Shown here in pieces: positions 17,598 to 27,418 of a DNA stretch of 64,000 bases. Source of the stretch: Deltaproteobacteria bacterium HGW-Deltaproteobacteria-13 (GTDB taxonomy: Bacteria; Desulfobacterota; Syntrophia; Syntrophales; Smithellaceae). The notes beneath the pieces were generated by a model. That model made no database searches, had not been told where the DNA came from, and worked only from the letters and a program-made list of their open reading frames with translations. Each line of letters begins with the position of its first letter. The stretch's first letter is position 1. The DNA is taken from the NCBI GenBank assembly GCA_002840555.1, contig PHBJ01000001.1, positions 62,001 to 126,000 of the forward strand, written 5' to 3'. The position numbers were made by a program, and so were the translations under genes.

Positions 17598-17770
17598 ATG
17601 TTTACGATCGTGGGTGAGAGAATCAATACATCGCGGAAAAGCATCCTGAAAGCAGTGGAAAGTGGAGATCAGGATTATATTCGAAACGACGCTGTGAGAC
17701 AGAAAAATCAGGTGCTTCATATATAGATGTCAATGCAGGTACTCAAATAGGGAAGGAAAAAGAAGCAGGG
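17598..17770 (+). pseudogene. Remnant of methyltetrahydrofolate:corrinoid methyltransferase
   Basis: ATG at 17598 opens a 42-codon frame that reads MFTIVGERINTSRKSI and matches the N-terminus of pterin-binding methyltransferases (AcsE/MtrH-type). It stops at 17724. From 17708 a second frame continues the same protein as SGASYIDVNAGTQIGKEKEA, so a single-base loss in the A-rich stretch near 17703-17708 broke the gene. Homology is lost after about 17770; the intact protein would be some 260-300 residues. GAAAGGA before the ATG is a good ribosome site. The gene would have supplied the tetrahydrofolate branch for the corrinoid operon at 8054. Confidence 0.8.
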
Positions 17771-18048
17771 TATAATCAGGATGGGATTTCCCTGCGCTTG
17801 TTTCTCTCAAGCGACGCAGTCAACATAACAGTATATCACCTTTTCGATACATGGCCGACAGAAACCGTACTGTTTTGAGAAGTGTTCAGGATAGAATTGT
17901 CCATAGGTTATGGAAAGTGAAGCGCATGTAATGCTGCGAACAGCACAAAACCTGACACACCCAGCACTGCAATCAACAGCTCCCACTTGAAGACAGTCCA
18001 CACCTAGGGTAGTTGAAAATATCTAAATTTGTAAGCGATTGATTTACT
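17771..18048. other. Gap between island and tRNA-Glu, apparent gene debris
   Basis: About 280 bp with no gene. On the minus strand 18003-17908 there is a 31-codon hydrophobic reading frame (KWELLIAVLGVSGFVLF) ending in a stop; it may be a membrane-protein fragment, but no family is recognised. The stretch separates the catabolic island from housekeeping genes. Confidence 0.35.
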
Positions 18049-18123
18049 TGGTAGTCCCACAGGGAGTTGAACCCTGGTTTCCGGCGTGAGAGGCCAGCGT
18101 CCTAACCACTAGACGATGGGACC
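18049..18123 (-). tRNA. tRNA-Glu (CTC), CCA encoded
   Basis: Read on the minus strand from 18123. The acceptor stem GGTCCCA pairs with TGGGACT (one G-T pair at the end). A D-arm follows, then an anticodon stem CTGGC/GCCGG with loop CTCTCAC, anticodon CTC. The T-stem CAGGG/CCCTG has loop TTCAACT, and discriminator A is followed by encoded CCA (18051-18049). It lies downstream of gltX on the same strand, with a decayed tRNA-Gln between them, so synthetase and tRNA may share a transcript. Confidence 0.93.
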
Positions 18124-18128
18124 AAAGA

Positions 18129-18203
18129 ATAACTGCGTGATCAGGCTTCAAACTTGGGTAAAATGGTTCAGAGTCCTGAATCCTACCGCTTAACGATTCC
18201 CCG
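18129..18203 (-). pseudogene. Decayed tRNA-Gln (CTG)
   Basis: On the minus strand from 18203 the sequence begins like tRNA-Gln: acceptor strand CGGGGAA, TCG, D-loop AAGCGGTAGG, then an anticodon-loop-like CTCTGAA (anticodon CTG). A T-loop-like AGTTTGAAGCC follows. The 3' halves of the anticodon, T and acceptor stems no longer pair, so it should not fold into a working tRNA. It lies between gltX and tRNA-Glu, where tandem Gln/Glu tRNAs would make sense. Identification is by eye from conserved tRNA positions. Confidence 0.55.
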
Positions 18204-18285
18204 GTAGCGTGGGAAGTTGAGCGCAACTATCTATGCAATTCAATTTAAAAAGTCAAGATGAAATTGCCGCCGTTAAATTCCGCAA

Positions 18286-19704
18286 TTATTGCTGAACCGT
18301 CGCATTCGCACCGGATGCAATATAGGCAACAGCGTCGTTAATTCTTTTAATCACCCGATCCTTACCCAGCGTCACCATAACTTCGTCAATGCCGGGGCTG
18401 ACGGTTTTTCCGGTGAGGGCTACCCGCAGCGGCTGAGCGATCACCTTAAACTTAATATTCTGTTCAACGGTGAAGGCCTTGAGGAATTCTTCAACACCGT
18501 CCTTGCTGAAAGTCTGTAACGCCGGTATTGCGGCGGCTATCGCTTTCAAATGGGCGACTACATCGGGCACCAGAAATTTTTGGGCGGCCTGTGTTTCATA
18601 CGAAACTTTATCGGCAAAATAGAAATCGGCAGTTGCCGCCAGTTCCACCAGTGTTTTGACGCGCGGCTGCAAGTCGGCAATCACTTTTTTAGTAAAGGCA
18701 TCATCACCGGTGTTTATTCCAGCGGGCCACAGAGGCTTCATTTCTGTGAGCAGTCGATCGGAATGGGCCTCCTTTATATAATGAGCGTTGAGCCATAGGA
18801 GTTTTTCGGGGTTGAAGACAGCCGGCGATTTACCGACGGTGTCCAGACTGAAAAGCTCAACCAATTGACCCAGCGAAAATATCTCCTGATCGCCGTGCGA
18901 CCAGCCGAGGCGCACCAGATAATTGACCAAGGCTTCCGGCAGGTAACCCATCTCTTTGTAGGCCATGACCGAAGTTGCGCCATGTCGTTTGCTCAGACGT
19001 GTTTTATCACTTCCCAGGATCATCGGAACATGGGCGAATTTGGGCACCTCAAAGCCCAGCGCCTGATACATTAAAATCTGGCGCGGCGTGTTGTTGACGT
19101 GGTCATCGCCTCGAATTACATGGGTGATGTTCATCATGGCGTCATCAATGACCACGGCAAAATTATAGGTCGGATAGCCGTCGCTGCGCTCGATGATCAA
19201 GTCGTCAAGCTCTTCATTGTTAAAAATAATGTTGCCTTTGATTAAATCTTCTACGATGGTTACGCCGTCCTGTTTGCCGCGAAAACGCACAACGCTGTTG
19301 TCCGATTTGCTTAATTTTTTATCGCGGCAGGTGCCGTCGTATTTTGGTTTCTTGCCTGTCGCCAGGGCTTGTTTTCTTTTGGCTTCCAGTTCTTCCGGTG
19401 TGCATGTGCAATAATAAGCCTTGTCTTCCTTAATTAACTTCTGCACCATCTCCCGGTGCAAATCTACTCGCTGTGCCTGAAAATACGGGCCCTCGTCACA
19501 GTTTAAGCCCATCCAGGCCATGGCATCCAGTATCGCTTTGGTTGATTCATCGGTAGAACGCTCCTGATCGGTATCTTCAATGCGCAAAACAAATGTCCCG
19601 CCGTGGTGGCGGGCATAAAGCCAGCTAAAAAGAGCGGTTCGCGCTCCGCCTATATGTAAATAACCTGTTGGCGAAGGCGCGAAACGGGTTCTGATTTTTT
19701 CCAT
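18286..19704 (-). CDS. gltX: Glutamyl-tRNA synthetase
   Basis: 472-residue class I synthetase that charges tRNA-Glu (and in many bacteria tRNA-Gln, later amidated). N-terminal FAPSPTGYLHIGGART contains the HIGH-type motif; RLSKRHGA is the KMSKS-type motif; the length is normal and the C-terminal anticodon-binding domain is complete. The Cys-rich segment YYCTCTPEELEAKRK is the usual zinc-binding insertion. Transcribed towards a decayed tRNA-Gln and an intact tRNA-Glu. A divergent promoter region of about 310 bp separates it from yceD. Confidence 0.97.
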   Translation of the reverse strand: MEKIRTRFAPSPTGYLHIGGARTALFSWLYARHHGGTFVLRIEDTDQERSTDESTKAILDAMAWMGLNCDEGPYFQAQRVDLHREMVQKLIKEDKAYYCTCTPEELEAKRKQALATGKKPKYDGTCRDKKLSKSDNSVVRFRGKQDGVTIVEDLIKGNIIFNNEELDDLIIERSDGYPTYNFAVVIDDAMMNITHVIRGDDHVNNTPRQILMYQALGFEVPKFAHVPMILGSDKTRLSKRHGATSVMAYKEMGYLPEALVNYLVRLGWSHGDQEIFSLGQLVELFSLDTVGKSPAVFNPEKLLWLNAHYIKEAHSDRLLTEMKPLWPAGINTGDDAFTKKVIADLQPRVKTLVELAATADFYFADKVSYETQAAQKFLVPDVVAHLKAIAAAIPALQTFSKDGVEEFLKAFTVEQNIKFKVIAQPLRVALTGKTVSPGIDEVMVTLGKDRVIKRINDAVAYIASGANATVQQ

Positions 19705-20016
19705 GATTTTCTTTTCCTGTTTTTTTTAACCTTATAGGATTGAGATTAGTCTTTTGTCAAGTGCCTTGATTTTTGCCCGCTTCATAAATGCGGCAAACCG
19801 GAGGGAAGCGTTTCCTGAATATTAAAATGGGCATTTATCCTGAATATTCTGAAATTTGTTAAGGCAATAAATTACACAGATCATTAAAACAATTTTGGAA
19901 TCTCCTGTTTTGTCTTTCATTAAACAAGCAAATTATGCTTGACAACAAAAAGAATTTATAATTAACTCTCACGATTAATTAATAAGGCGAAATTTTTACA
20001 AAACAGCAGGCTTTTA
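19705..20016. promoter_or_regulatory. Divergent intergenic region gltX / yceD
   Basis: 312 bp, AT-rich, must hold the promoters of gltX (minus) and of the yceD-rpmF operon (plus). TTGACA at 19939-19944 and TATAAT at 19957-19962 are both present but only 12 bp apart, so they cannot form one standard promoter together. No T-box, riboswitch or clear operator was seen. Confidence 0.35.
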
Positions 20017-20559
20017 ATGGCTAATTCTTTGAAAATCAATGTATTTCTTATTCCGGAGGAAGGACAGCACTTCGTCTTTTCCGAAGATAATGCCTGGTTT
20101 AAAGAATGCTTAAAAGATGGCGAAGATACTGATTTTACTCTGGATAAAGTTGATGTAGATTGTCTTGTAACAAAAACTTCAGGCACTGTTTTTATTAAAG
20201 GTTCGTTTTCCGCGCAAATTGATATTTGCTGCAGCCGCTGTCTGGAGAATACAAAACTATCGATTTGCAGTGATTTCGCTTATACGTTAGTTCCCGCGAA
20301 AGCCGAAACCAGGGAAGATTTAGAGCTTAAGCCGGACGAATTGGAAATAAGTTATTATCAGGGCGATTTTATTGATCTTGGGCCTATTATCTGTGAGCAA
20401 ATAATTTTGCAAATACCGATTAAGGCGCTTTGCAATGAAGAATGCAAAGGTTTATGCCAGCAATGCGGCACTAATTTGAATAATTCTTCCTGTAATTGCC
20501 ATTTAAATATTGTTGATAATCGTATGGCTGTATTAAAAAATTTTACAATAAACAATTAA
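20017..20559 (+). CDS. yceD: DUF177/YceD family protein
   Basis: 180 residues, the YceD family that almost always precedes rpmF and is involved in 23S rRNA metabolism. Family marks: CSRCLENTKLSICSDF with a C-x2-C pair, LGPIICEQIILQIP, and C-terminal CNEECKGLCQQCGTNLN zinc-like cysteines. Followed 19 bp later by rpmF, the conserved order. The region is noticeably AT-rich. Confidence 0.88.
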   Translation: MANSLKINVFLIPEEGQHFVFSEDNAWFKECLKDGEDTDFTLDKVDVDCLVTKTSGTVFIKGSFSAQIDICCSRCLENTKLSICSDFAYTLVPAKAETREDLELKPDELEISYYQGDFIDLGPIICEQIILQIPIKALCNEECKGLCQQCGTNLNNSSCNCHLNIVDNRMAVLKNFTINN

Positions 20560-20578
20560 CTATAAAAAAGGATAAGTT

Positions 20579-20764
20579 ATGCCAAATCCGGTAAAGAGAC
20601 ATTCTAAAACCAGACGTAATCAGAGAAGAGCGAACGATTTTTTGAAGTCACCTTCAATATCTGTATGTCCGCAGTGCAATGAGCCGAAATTGCCTCATCG
20701 CGTTTGCCCGACATGTGGGACATATAAGGGTAGAGATTACAAAAAAGAAGAAAAGAACGCCTAG
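20579..20764 (+). CDS. rpmF: 50S ribosomal protein L32
   Basis: 61 residues, normal length. Starts with [20 protein letters not shown], and has the zinc-ribbon pairs C-x2-C (SVCPQCNE) and C-x2-C ([12 protein letters not shown]). All four cysteines are kept, so this is the zinc-binding (C+) form. It is preceded by an AAAAAAGGATAAG ribosome site. Confidence 0.97.
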   Translation: MPNPVKRHSKTRRNQRRANDFLKSPSISVCPQCNEPKLPHRVCPTCGTYKGRDYKKEEKNA

Positions 20765-21033
20765 TATCAAAACTTAAAAAAGAATATTAAAATACTCAGG
20801 CAGCGCTTCTATCGTTCAGACAGGGGCAAGGGCTCAGAAAAGAACGCCTTGAAACTTTGTTAAAAGAGTAAAAATATTCTATTAATAAGCGTTGATTATA
20901 CCGGCCGTCTTTGTCAGGATATATGAAGTTCGTTTCTTATAGAAATAAATAAGGAATTATTTTTTAAAAATAGATAAAAGAACTATAAATTGATTCAATT
21001 TTTAGGTAATAATAGATTTTAGGAGGAATTTGC
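20765..21033 (+). other. Gap in the fatty-acid cluster (rpmF to acpP)
   Basis: 269 bp without a gene. In many bacteria plsX-fabH-fabD-fabG lie exactly here between rpmF and acpP; none is present. The string AAAAGAACGCCT occurs both at the rpmF end (about 20751) and at about 20838, hinting at a local duplication. AGGAGGAATTTGC before 21034 is the acpP ribosome site. The gap probably carries the acpP promoter, but none is obvious. Confidence 0.5.
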
Positions 21034-21270
21034 ATGACGTTAGAAGAAAAAGTCATTAAAATTGTTATGGAACAACTTGATGTTACCAAGGAAGAGTGCG
21101 TTTTAGAGGCTTCTTTCCTTGATGATTTAGGGGCGGATTCTTTAGATATCGTTGAGCTCCTCATGGAAATGGAAGAGGCTTTTGGAATAGAAATAGCTGA
21201 CGAAGAGCTGGAAAAAATTAGTACAATCAAAGATGTAGTTGATTTTCTTAAGCAAAAAGGCGTTAAATAA
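21034..21270 (+). CDS. acpP: Acyl carrier protein
   Basis: 78 residues, acidic four-helix carrier with the phosphopantetheine attachment serine in [16 protein letters not shown]. It holds the growing acyl chain in fatty-acid synthesis. Strong ribosome site AGGAGG 8 nt before ATG. Followed 23 bp later by fabF, the usual pair. Confidence 0.97.
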   Translation: MTLEEKVIKIVMEQLDVTKEECVLEASFLDDLGADSLDIVELLMEMEEAFGIEIADEELEKISTIKDVVDFLKQKGVK

Positions 21271-21293
21271 TTCGCCGTGCAGGATTTTAGCCA

Positions 21294-22535
21294 ATGAAAA
21301 GGCGTGTTGTAGTAACAGGTCTTGGGGCGTTGACTCCCTTGGGAAATTCAGTGAGTCAATCATGGGAAAGCGCTATTGCTGGTAAATCCGGTGTTGGCCC
21401 CATTACCAAGTTTGATTGCAGTTCTTATAAAACCAGAATTGCCGGCGAAATAAAAAATTTCGATCCCCTGCAATTTGTCAATAAACAGGAAGTCCGCCGT
21501 TACGACGACTTCATTCTTTATGCCCTGGCTGCTTCTGAGATGGCCATGGCTGACGCGCAATTAACGATCAGTCCCGAAATTTCCGAACGTACCGGTGTCA
21601 TCATCGGTTCGGCTATCGGCGGTATTGCCACGCTGGAGGAAGAATTAAAAAACCTGTTTGGCGCGAATCCCCGCAAGATTTCTCCTTTTACCGTTCCGGC
21701 CGTTTTGGCCAATCTTGCTTCCGGCCACGTATCCATCAGATTTGGAGCCAAAGGCCCCATTAATTGTGCCGTTACCGCCTGTGCCGCGGGAACATCGGCC
21801 ATCGGCGATGCTTATAAAACCATTGCCTGGGGAGATGCCGATATCATGATTACCGGCGGAACCGAAGCGGCAATATCACAATTGGCCGTAGGCGGTTTTG
21901 GCGCCATGCGGGCGCTGTCGGTAAGAAACGATGAACCGGAAAAAGCAAGCCGCCCGTTTGATAAGGACCGTGACGGTTTTGTGATGGGGGAGGGCTGCGG
22001 TATCATCATTCTCGAAGAATTATCGTTTGCCCTGAATAGAGGCGCGCATATTTACGCGGAACTCGCCGGTTACGGCAGCACGTCCGATGCTTTTCATATG
22101 GCCGCTCCGCCGCCCGGGCACGAAGGCGCCGCCCGCAGCATGCGGGTCGCGATAAAAGACGCCGGTTTAAATCCCGAAGATATTGATTACATCAACGTTC
22201 ACGGCACATCAACGCCGCTCAATGATCTATATGAAACTCAGGCCATCAAATCTCTCTTTGGAGAACATGCCAAAAAGTTGATCGTCAGCTCCACAAAGTC
22301 AATGACCGGCCATATGCTGGGAGCAACCGGAGGGGCGGAGGCCGTTTTTGCGGTTAAGGCTTTGCAGGAAGGCATTATTCCGCCAACGATTAATCTGGAT
22401 AATCCCGGCGAAGAATGCGATCTTGATTACGTGCCTAACGTTGCCCGGCACAAGGAAATAAAGACAGCGATGTCCAACACCTTTGGCTTTGGCGGCGTTA
22501 ACGCTGTTTTGTTATTTAAGAAATATATAGAATAA
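21294..22535 (+). CDS. fabF: 3-oxoacyl-ACP synthase II
   Basis: 413-residue condensing enzyme that extends acyl-ACP with malonyl-ACP. Catalytic Cys-His-His are in [17 protein letters not shown] and GHMLGATGG; the glycine-rich C-terminal [14 protein letters not shown] is complete. Full length for FabF. It is in operon with acpP and is followed by glyA after 52 bp. Confidence 0.97.
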   Translation: MKRRVVVTGLGALTPLGNSVSQSWESAIAGKSGVGPITKFDCSSYKTRIAGEIKNFDPLQFVNKQEVRRYDDFILYALAASEMAMADAQLTISPEISERTGVIIGSAIGGIATLEEELKNLFGANPRKISPFTVPAVLANLASGHVSIRFGAKGPINCAVTACAAGTSAIGDAYKTIAWGDADIMITGGTEAAISQLAVGGFGAMRALSVRNDEPEKASRPFDKDRDGFVMGEGCGIIILEELSFALNRGAHIYAELAGYGSTSDAFHMAAPPPGHEGAARSMRVAIKDAGLNPEDIDYINVHGTSTPLNDLYETQAIKSLFGEHAKKLIVSSTKSMTGHMLGATGGAEAVFAVKALQEGIIPPTINLDNPGEECDLDYVPNVARHKEIKTAMSNTFGFGGVNAVLLFKKYIE

Positions 22536-22587
22536 AATAACAATATTTTGTTATTTGTAAGATTAAGTACAAAGGAGAAAAAATCTC

Positions 22588-23835
22588 ATGTCTTTTTTAG
22601 AAAAAGTTGACCCGGAAGTAAGCAAAGCCATCGATCTGGAGACCGGCCGGCAGGCGGGAAAGATCGAGCTGATCGCTTCAGAAAATTTTGTCAGTGAGGC
22701 GGTATTGGAAGCGCAGGGCTCTGTTATGACCAATAAGTACGCGGAAGGTTATCCGGGGAAACGTTACTACGGCGGCTGTGAATTTGTAGACATAGCTGAA
22801 TCTCTGGCGATTGATCGTTGTAAACAGCTTTTTGGAGCCGATCATGTTAATGTCCAGCCCCATTCCGGCACGCAGGCCAACATGGCCGTTTACTTCGCCG
22901 TCGTTCAGCCCGGCGACACGATCCTGGGAATGAACCTGTCCCACGGCGGACATCTGTCCCACGGGAGTCCCGCCAATTTCTCAGGAAAATTTTATAACAT
23001 TGTCCCTTACGGCGTCAGCAAAGACACGGAAACGATTGATTACGACGAAGTGGAAAGATTAGCCAAAGAACATAAACCCAAAATGATTATTGTCGGCGCC
23101 AGCGCTTATCCGCGGACAATTGATTTTCAAAAATTCCGCAAAGCCGCCGACGAAGTCGGCGCCGTCATTATGGCGGACATCGCTCATATCGCCGGACTGG
23201 TCTGCACCGGATTGCATCCGTCGCCGGTTCCTGTTTGCGAATTTGTCACGACCACAACGCATAAAACTTTGCGCGGTCCGCGCGGCGGCGTCGTGATGTG
23301 CAAGGAAGCTTATGCCAAGACTCTGAACAGCAGGGTTTTCCCCGGAATGCAGGGCGGCCCGTTGATGCATGTGATTGCCGCCAAGGCGGTTGCTTTCAAA
23401 GAAGCGCTCATGCCGGAGTTCAAGGAATATCAAAAGCAGATCATCAAAAACGCGCAGGCCATGGCGGATGAATTAAAGAATCAGGGATTCAGGCTTGTTT
23501 CCGGAGGAACGGATAATCATCTGATGCTGGTTGATTTAACCGACAAGAACGTCAGCGGCAAAGACGCGCAGGAAGCGCTCGACCGCGCCTCCATTACCGT
23601 CAACAAAAACGGCATTCCTTTCGACACCAAAGGCCCTCAGGTGACCAGCGGAATCAGAGTAGGCACTCCCGCGGTTACCACCCGAGGCATGAAGGAAAAC
23701 GAGATGCGTTTGATTGCCTCCTGCATCGCCGATGTGGTTAAAAACATCAATAATGAACAGACGATTAAAGCTGTTGCGGAAAAAGTAAAGACCCTTTGCG
23801 ACCAATTTCCTCTTTATCAAAGCAGGATAAAGTAA
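22588..23835 (+). CDS. glyA: Serine hydroxymethyltransferase
   Basis: 415-residue PLP enzyme converting serine and tetrahydrofolate to glycine and methylene-tetrahydrofolate. The PLP lysine is in [15 protein letters not shown]-terminal [11 protein letters not shown] and the [11 protein letters not shown] loop are intact. AAAGGAGAAA ribosome site. It heads the run glyA - dCMP deaminase - nrdR - rib genes, an arrangement common in Desulfobacterota linking folate, deoxynucleotide and riboflavin genes. Confidence 0.97.
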   Translation: MSFLEKVDPEVSKAIDLETGRQAGKIELIASENFVSEAVLEAQGSVMTNKYAEGYPGKRYYGGCEFVDIAESLAIDRCKQLFGADHVNVQPHSGTQANMAVYFAVVQPGDTILGMNLSHGGHLSHGSPANFSGKFYNIVPYGVSKDTETIDYDEVERLAKEHKPKMIIVGASAYPRTIDFQKFRKAADEVGAVIMADIAHIAGLVCTGLHPSPVPVCEFVTTTTHKTLRGPRGGVVMCKEAYAKTLNSRVFPGMQGGPLMHVIAAKAVAFKEALMPEFKEYQKQIIKNAQAMADELKNQGFRLVSGGTDNHLMLVDLTDKNVSGKDAQEALDRASITVNKNGIPFDTKGPQVTSGIRVGTPAVTTRGMKENEMRLIASCIADVVKNINNEQTIKAVAEKVKTLCDQFPLYQSRIK

Positions 23836-23886
23836 CGGTAAGCAGACCGGAAGCAGAAAATTCATCTTCATGAAGGCGTATAAAAT

Positions 23887-24372
23887 ATGGCCTCAAAAAA
23901 ATTATCTTCGGCACGACCCCCCGGGGAAAATAAAAAAAGGCCCGACTGGGATAATTATTTTCTGGATATTGTCGAACTCGTATCCAAGCGCAGCACTTGT
24001 CTGAGGCGGGCTGTGGGAGCCGGGTTGGTGCGCGACAGCCGGATTCTGGCCACCGGTTATAACGGCGCTCCCTCCAAGCTGCAGCATTGCCTGGATATCG
24101 GTTGTTTGCGTGAGCAACTTAAAGTTCCTTCGGGAGAGCGCCACGAATTATGCCGCGGACTGCACGCGGAACAAAACGCGATTATTCAGGCGGCGCTCCA
24201 TGGCGTTATTACCAAAGGGGCAACTCTGTATTGTACGAATCATCCCTGTGTCATTTGCGCTAAAATGATAATCAACGCGGGTGTTGTCAGTATCGTCATT
24301 CGCGACGGTTATCAGGATAAATTGGCCGCTCAGATGCTGAAGGAAGCGGGAATCAGCGTAAAACAACTCTAA
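23887..24372 (+). CDS. dCMP/cytidine deaminase family protein (ComEB-like)
   Basis: 161-residue zinc deaminase, predicted deoxycytidylate deaminase giving dUMP. Zinc motif H-A-E (GLHAEQNAI) and P-C-x2-C ([10 protein letters not shown]) are intact; an extra N-terminal Cys/His cluster ([10 protein letters not shown]) matches the dCMP-deaminase subgroup. It lies directly before nrdR. It is not RibD: no reductase domain is present. Confidence 0.9.
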   Translation: MASKKLSSARPPGENKKRPDWDNYFLDIVELVSKRSTCLRRAVGAGLVRDSRILATGYNGAPSKLQHCLDIGCLREQLKVPSGERHELCRGLHAEQNAIIQAALHGVITKGATLYCTNHPCVICAKMIINAGVVSIVIRDGYQDKLAAQMLKEAGISVKQL

Positions 24373-24398
24373 GTTTTAAGAAATAAGGTGACAAGATC

Positions 24399-24860
24399 AT
24401 GAAATGCCCGTTTTGCGGTCATGCGGAAAACAAAGTTATTGACTCGCGAATAAGCAAGGATGGGAAAGCTGTCCGCCGCCGCCGTGAATGTTTAAGCTGC
24501 ACAAAACGTTTTACCACGTATGAGTATGTCGAAGACGTTCTGCCGATGGTCGTTAAAAAAGACGGCCGCCGTGAGCAGTTCGACCGGCAGAAAATATTAA
24601 ACGGTATAAAAAAAGCCTGCGAGAAGCGTCCCATCAGCATGGAGTCGATAGATAAACTTGTCGAAAACGTGGAGCAGGCCTGCCAGGAAATGCAGGTGGA
24701 AGAAATTTCTTCAACCATTATCGGAGAAAAGATAATGAATGAACTGAAGACTTTTGATGGCGTTGCTTATGTCCGGTTTGCCTCGGTTTACCGTCAATTT
24801 CGCGATGTCGGCGAATTTATGTCCGAATTAAAAGATTTGTTAAGCAAGGGTAAAAAATAA
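24399..24860 (+). CDS. nrdR: Transcriptional repressor NrdR
   Basis: 153 residues: an N-terminal zinc ribbon (MKCPFCGH ... CLSC) and an ATP-cone domain ([17 protein letters not shown]). It represses ribonucleotide reductase genes in response to ATP/dATP. Normal length. Only 3 bp separate it from the riboflavin synthase gene, where ribD stands in many relatives. Confidence 0.97.
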   Translation: MKCPFCGHAENKVIDSRISKDGKAVRRRRECLSCTKRFTTYEYVEDVLPMVVKKDGRREQFDRQKILNGIKKACEKRPISMESIDKLVENVEQACQEMQVEEISSTIIGEKIMNELKTFDGVAYVRFASVYRQFRDVGEFMSELKDLLSKGKK

Positions 24861-24863
24861 TTT

Positions 24864-25493
24864 ATGTTTACCGGAATTGTAGAAGGATTGGGCAAGGTAA
24901 AACGTCTGACCATGAAGGGCGCCGATGCCGTTCTGGAAGTCGAAGCCTCGATCAATCTGACAGACGCGTCCCTTGGCGATAGTATCGCTGTCAACGGTGC
25001 TTGTCTTACCGTCACATCGATCAATCAAAAAATTTTTCAGGCCGATGTTTCCGCTGAAACGCTGTCCAGAACGACCCTCAAATTTTTACAGGCGGGACAC
25101 AAAGTTAATCTGGAAAAATCATTGCGGGTCGGTGGTTTCGTGGGCGGCCATTTTGTTTTAGGCCATGTTGACGCTATCGGCAGAATTCTGTCGCAGACAC
25201 AAAAATCCGGTTCCCTGATTCTGGCAGTGGAAATGAGTGATAACCTGTCCCGCTATATTGTGGAAAAAGGTTCGGTGGCCATAGACGGAATCAGTCTCAC
25301 CGTGAACAAACTTGAAAAAAACAGGTTTTATGTTAATATAATTCCCCACACGGCGGCTAACACCACTTTAGTGATGAAAAAAGAAGCCGATTGGGTAAAT
25401 ATTGAAACGGATATCCTGGGTAAGTATGTTGAAAAATTATTACAAACGCCGCAGGGAATAGATAAGGATTTCCTGGCGAAACACGGTTTTTAA
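24864..25493 (+). CDS. ribE: Riboflavin synthase (alpha subunit)
   Basis: 209 residues with two lumazine-binding repeats, the first beginning MFTGIVEGLGKV, the second near GHFVLGHVDAIGRI. It dismutates two 6,7-dimethyl-8-ribityllumazine molecules to riboflavin. Starts 3 bp after nrdR and is followed by ribBA; ribosome site AGCAAGGGT lies within the nrdR end. Confidence 0.96.
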   Translation: MFTGIVEGLGKVKRLTMKGADAVLEVEASINLTDASLGDSIAVNGACLTVTSINQKIFQADVSAETLSRTTLKFLQAGHKVNLEKSLRVGGFVGGHFVLGHVDAIGRILSQTQKSGSLILAVEMSDNLSRYIVEKGSVAIDGISLTVNKLEKNRFYVNIIPHTAANTTLVMKKEADWVNIETDILGKYVEKLLQTPQGIDKDFLAKHGF

Positions 25494-25512
25494 ATAAGTA
25501 AGGATAATAAAA

Positions 25513-26715
25513 ATGGCAATCAGCACGATTAAGGAAGCAATTGAAGACATTAAAAACGGAAAAATGGTTATTTTGGTTGATGATGAGGATCGCGAAAATG
25601 AAGGCGATCTCTTCATGGCGGCGCAATTTGCCACGGCTAAAACAATCAATTTCATGGCCCGTTACGGACGTGGTTTAATCTGTTTAACACTTAATGAAGA
25701 AACGGCGGATAAACTGCATCTGAACCAGATGGTTCGGGATAATCAGGCCCGTTTTGGGACAGCCTTTACCATTTCCATTGAAGCCAGACATGGCGTTAGC
25801 ACAGGCATATCGGCCGCGGACCGGGCGACAACGATTCAGGCCGCTGTTAATCCCCTGGCGAAACCGGATGATCTGGTCAGTCCCGGTCATGTGTTTCCCA
25901 TCCGGGCCAAGAAGGGCGGCGTTCTGGTGCGCACGGGGCAGACGGAAGGGTCGGTGGATTTATGCCGCATTGCCGGTTTGACACCGGCGGGCGTTATTTG
26001 CGAAATCATGAAAGATGACGGTACGATGGCGAGAATGCCTGATCTGGAAGTTTTTGCCCGGGAACATCATTTGAAAATAGTTACCATTGCGGATTTGATT
26101 GATTACCGGATGCAGAATGAATCGCTGATCAAGCGAATGGCGGAAGCGACAATCCCGACCATTTTCGGCGGTGATTTCAAAATGATTGTTTACGAAAATG
26201 AGGTTGATGACTGGCAGCACATTGCCCTGGTGAAAGGCGATATTAAAGAAGATGATGAAGTGCTGGTGCGCGTTCATTCGGAATGCCTCACGGGGGATCT
26301 TTTCGGTTCTAGAAAATGCGACTGCGGCGATCAGCTCCATCGCGCGATGAGCATGGTGGAGAAAGAAGGGAAAGGCGTGATCGTTTACATGCGGCAGGAA
26401 GGCCGGGGTATCGGGCTCGTGAATAAAATAAAAGCTTATGCCCTGCAGGAAGAGGGCAAGGATACGGTTGAGGCCAATATTGCTCTGGGATTCAAGCCGG
26501 ATTTGAGAGATTACGGAATCGGAGCGCAAATCCTTGCCGATCTGGGTGTACGCAAAATGAAATTATTGACCAATAACCCCAAGAAGATAGTCGGGTTGGA
26601 AGGTTATGGAATCGAAATTACTCAAAGGGTTCCCATAGAAATAAATCCGAACGAAAGCAACATAAAGTATATGAAAACAAAACAAAAAAAGATGGGGCAT
26701 CTTTTAAAAATATAA
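25513..26715 (+). CDS. ribBA: Bifunctional DHBP synthase / GTP cyclohydrolase II
   Basis: 400 residues, two fused domains. The N-terminal 3,4-dihydroxy-2-butanone-4-phosphate synthase (about 1-200) has [15 protein letters not shown]. The C-terminal GTP cyclohydrolase II (about 205-400) has [18 protein letters not shown] with the zinc cysteines, and RQEGRGIGL. It supplies both entry branches of riboflavin synthesis. A repeat element separates it from ribH. Confidence 0.96.
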   Translation: MAISTIKEAIEDIKNGKMVILVDDEDRENEGDLFMAAQFATAKTINFMARYGRGLICLTLNEETADKLHLNQMVRDNQARFGTAFTISIEARHGVSTGISAADRATTIQAAVNPLAKPDDLVSPGHVFPIRAKKGGVLVRTGQTEGSVDLCRIAGLTPAGVICEIMKDDGTMARMPDLEVFAREHHLKIVTIADLIDYRMQNESLIKRMAEATIPTIFGGDFKMIVYENEVDDWQHIALVKGDIKEDDEVLVRVHSECLTGDLFGSRKCDCGDQLHRAMSMVEKEGKGVIVYMRQEGRGIGLVNKIKAYALQEEGKDTVEANIALGFKPDLRDYGIGAQILADLGVRKMKLLTNNPKKIVGLEGYGIEITQRVPIEINPNESNIKYMKTKQKKMGHLLKI

Positions 26716-26728
26716 AATTTTCTTCAAC

Positions 26729-26832
26729 TGTCATTCCCGCTACCTCATCTTCCCTCCCTTGAGGGGAGGGATTGAGGGAGGGTGAATATAACGTGATTAA
26801 ATGACTGGATTCCCGCCTTCGCGGGAATGACA
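26729..26832. repeat. Small inverted-repeat element between ribBA and ribH
   Basis: 104 bp bounded by 12-bp perfect inverted repeats, TGTCATTCCCGC (26729-26740) and its complement (26821-26832). Inside are two hairpins: CCCTCCC/GGGAGGG around 26752-26770, and ATTCCCGC-cttc-GCGGGAAT at 26809-26828. It looks like a non-coding MITE- or REP-type element inserted in the rib operon. Related pieces occur at 36274 and 45203. Confidence 0.75.
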
Positions 26833-26872
26833 AAAAAGTATAAAAAATCAAATACAAGGATGGTAATGAATC

Positions 26873-27337
26873 ATGCCGAAAATAATTGAAGGAAAAATTG
26901 TCGCCAAGGGAATGAAATTTGGCATCGTGGCCAGCCGTTTTAATGATTTTATTTGCGGCAGATTGATTGAAGGATCCATTGACGCGTTGATGAGAGCCGG
27001 CACGGAAGAAAAAGATATTGCGATCTATAAAGTTCCGGGTTCTTTTGAGTTGCCGCTCACGGCAAAAAAACTGGCAAAAAGCGGCCGCTTTGACGCCGTT
27101 ATTTGTCTGGGCGCCATCATTCGCGGCGCAACGCCGCATTTCGAATATATCAGCGCCGAAGTTTCCAAGGGCATTGCCATGGTTGGTCTGGAAACGGAAG
27201 TTCCGGTTGTTTTCGGCGTGCTGACGACGGATACCATTGAGCAGGCGATTGAGCGCGCGGGAACGAAATCCGGAAACAAAGGCGCCGATGCGGCAATGAC
27301 GGCGATAGAAATGGTTGACTTATTCAAAAAGATTTAA
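26873..27337 (+). CDS. ribH: 6,7-dimethyl-8-ribityllumazine synthase
   Basis: 154 residues, normal length for the lumazine synthase subunit that joins the RibA and RibB branch products. Marks: [40 protein letters not shown] and [11 protein letters not shown]. It is followed 81 bp later by nusB, a very common neighbour. Confidence 0.97.
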   Translation: MPKIIEGKIVAKGMKFGIVASRFNDFICGRLIEGSIDALMRAGTEEKDIAIYKVPGSFELPLTAKKLAKSGRFDAVICLGAIIRGATPHFEYISAEVSKGIAMVGLETEVPVVFGVLTTDTIEQAIERAGTKSGNKGADAAMTAIEMVDLFKKI

Positions 27338-27418
27338 GGTTAAACGGCCATTTTTTTATGGCAAGAGTATCAGAATATAATGCGGCAGGATAATAGCTCT
27401 TTGAGGTTTAATAAATAA

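Noticed and set aside
19939-19962. TTGACA and TATAAT upstream of yceD as one promoter
   Set aside because: The spacer is only 12 bp, too short for sigma-70; either box may belong to a weaker promoter.
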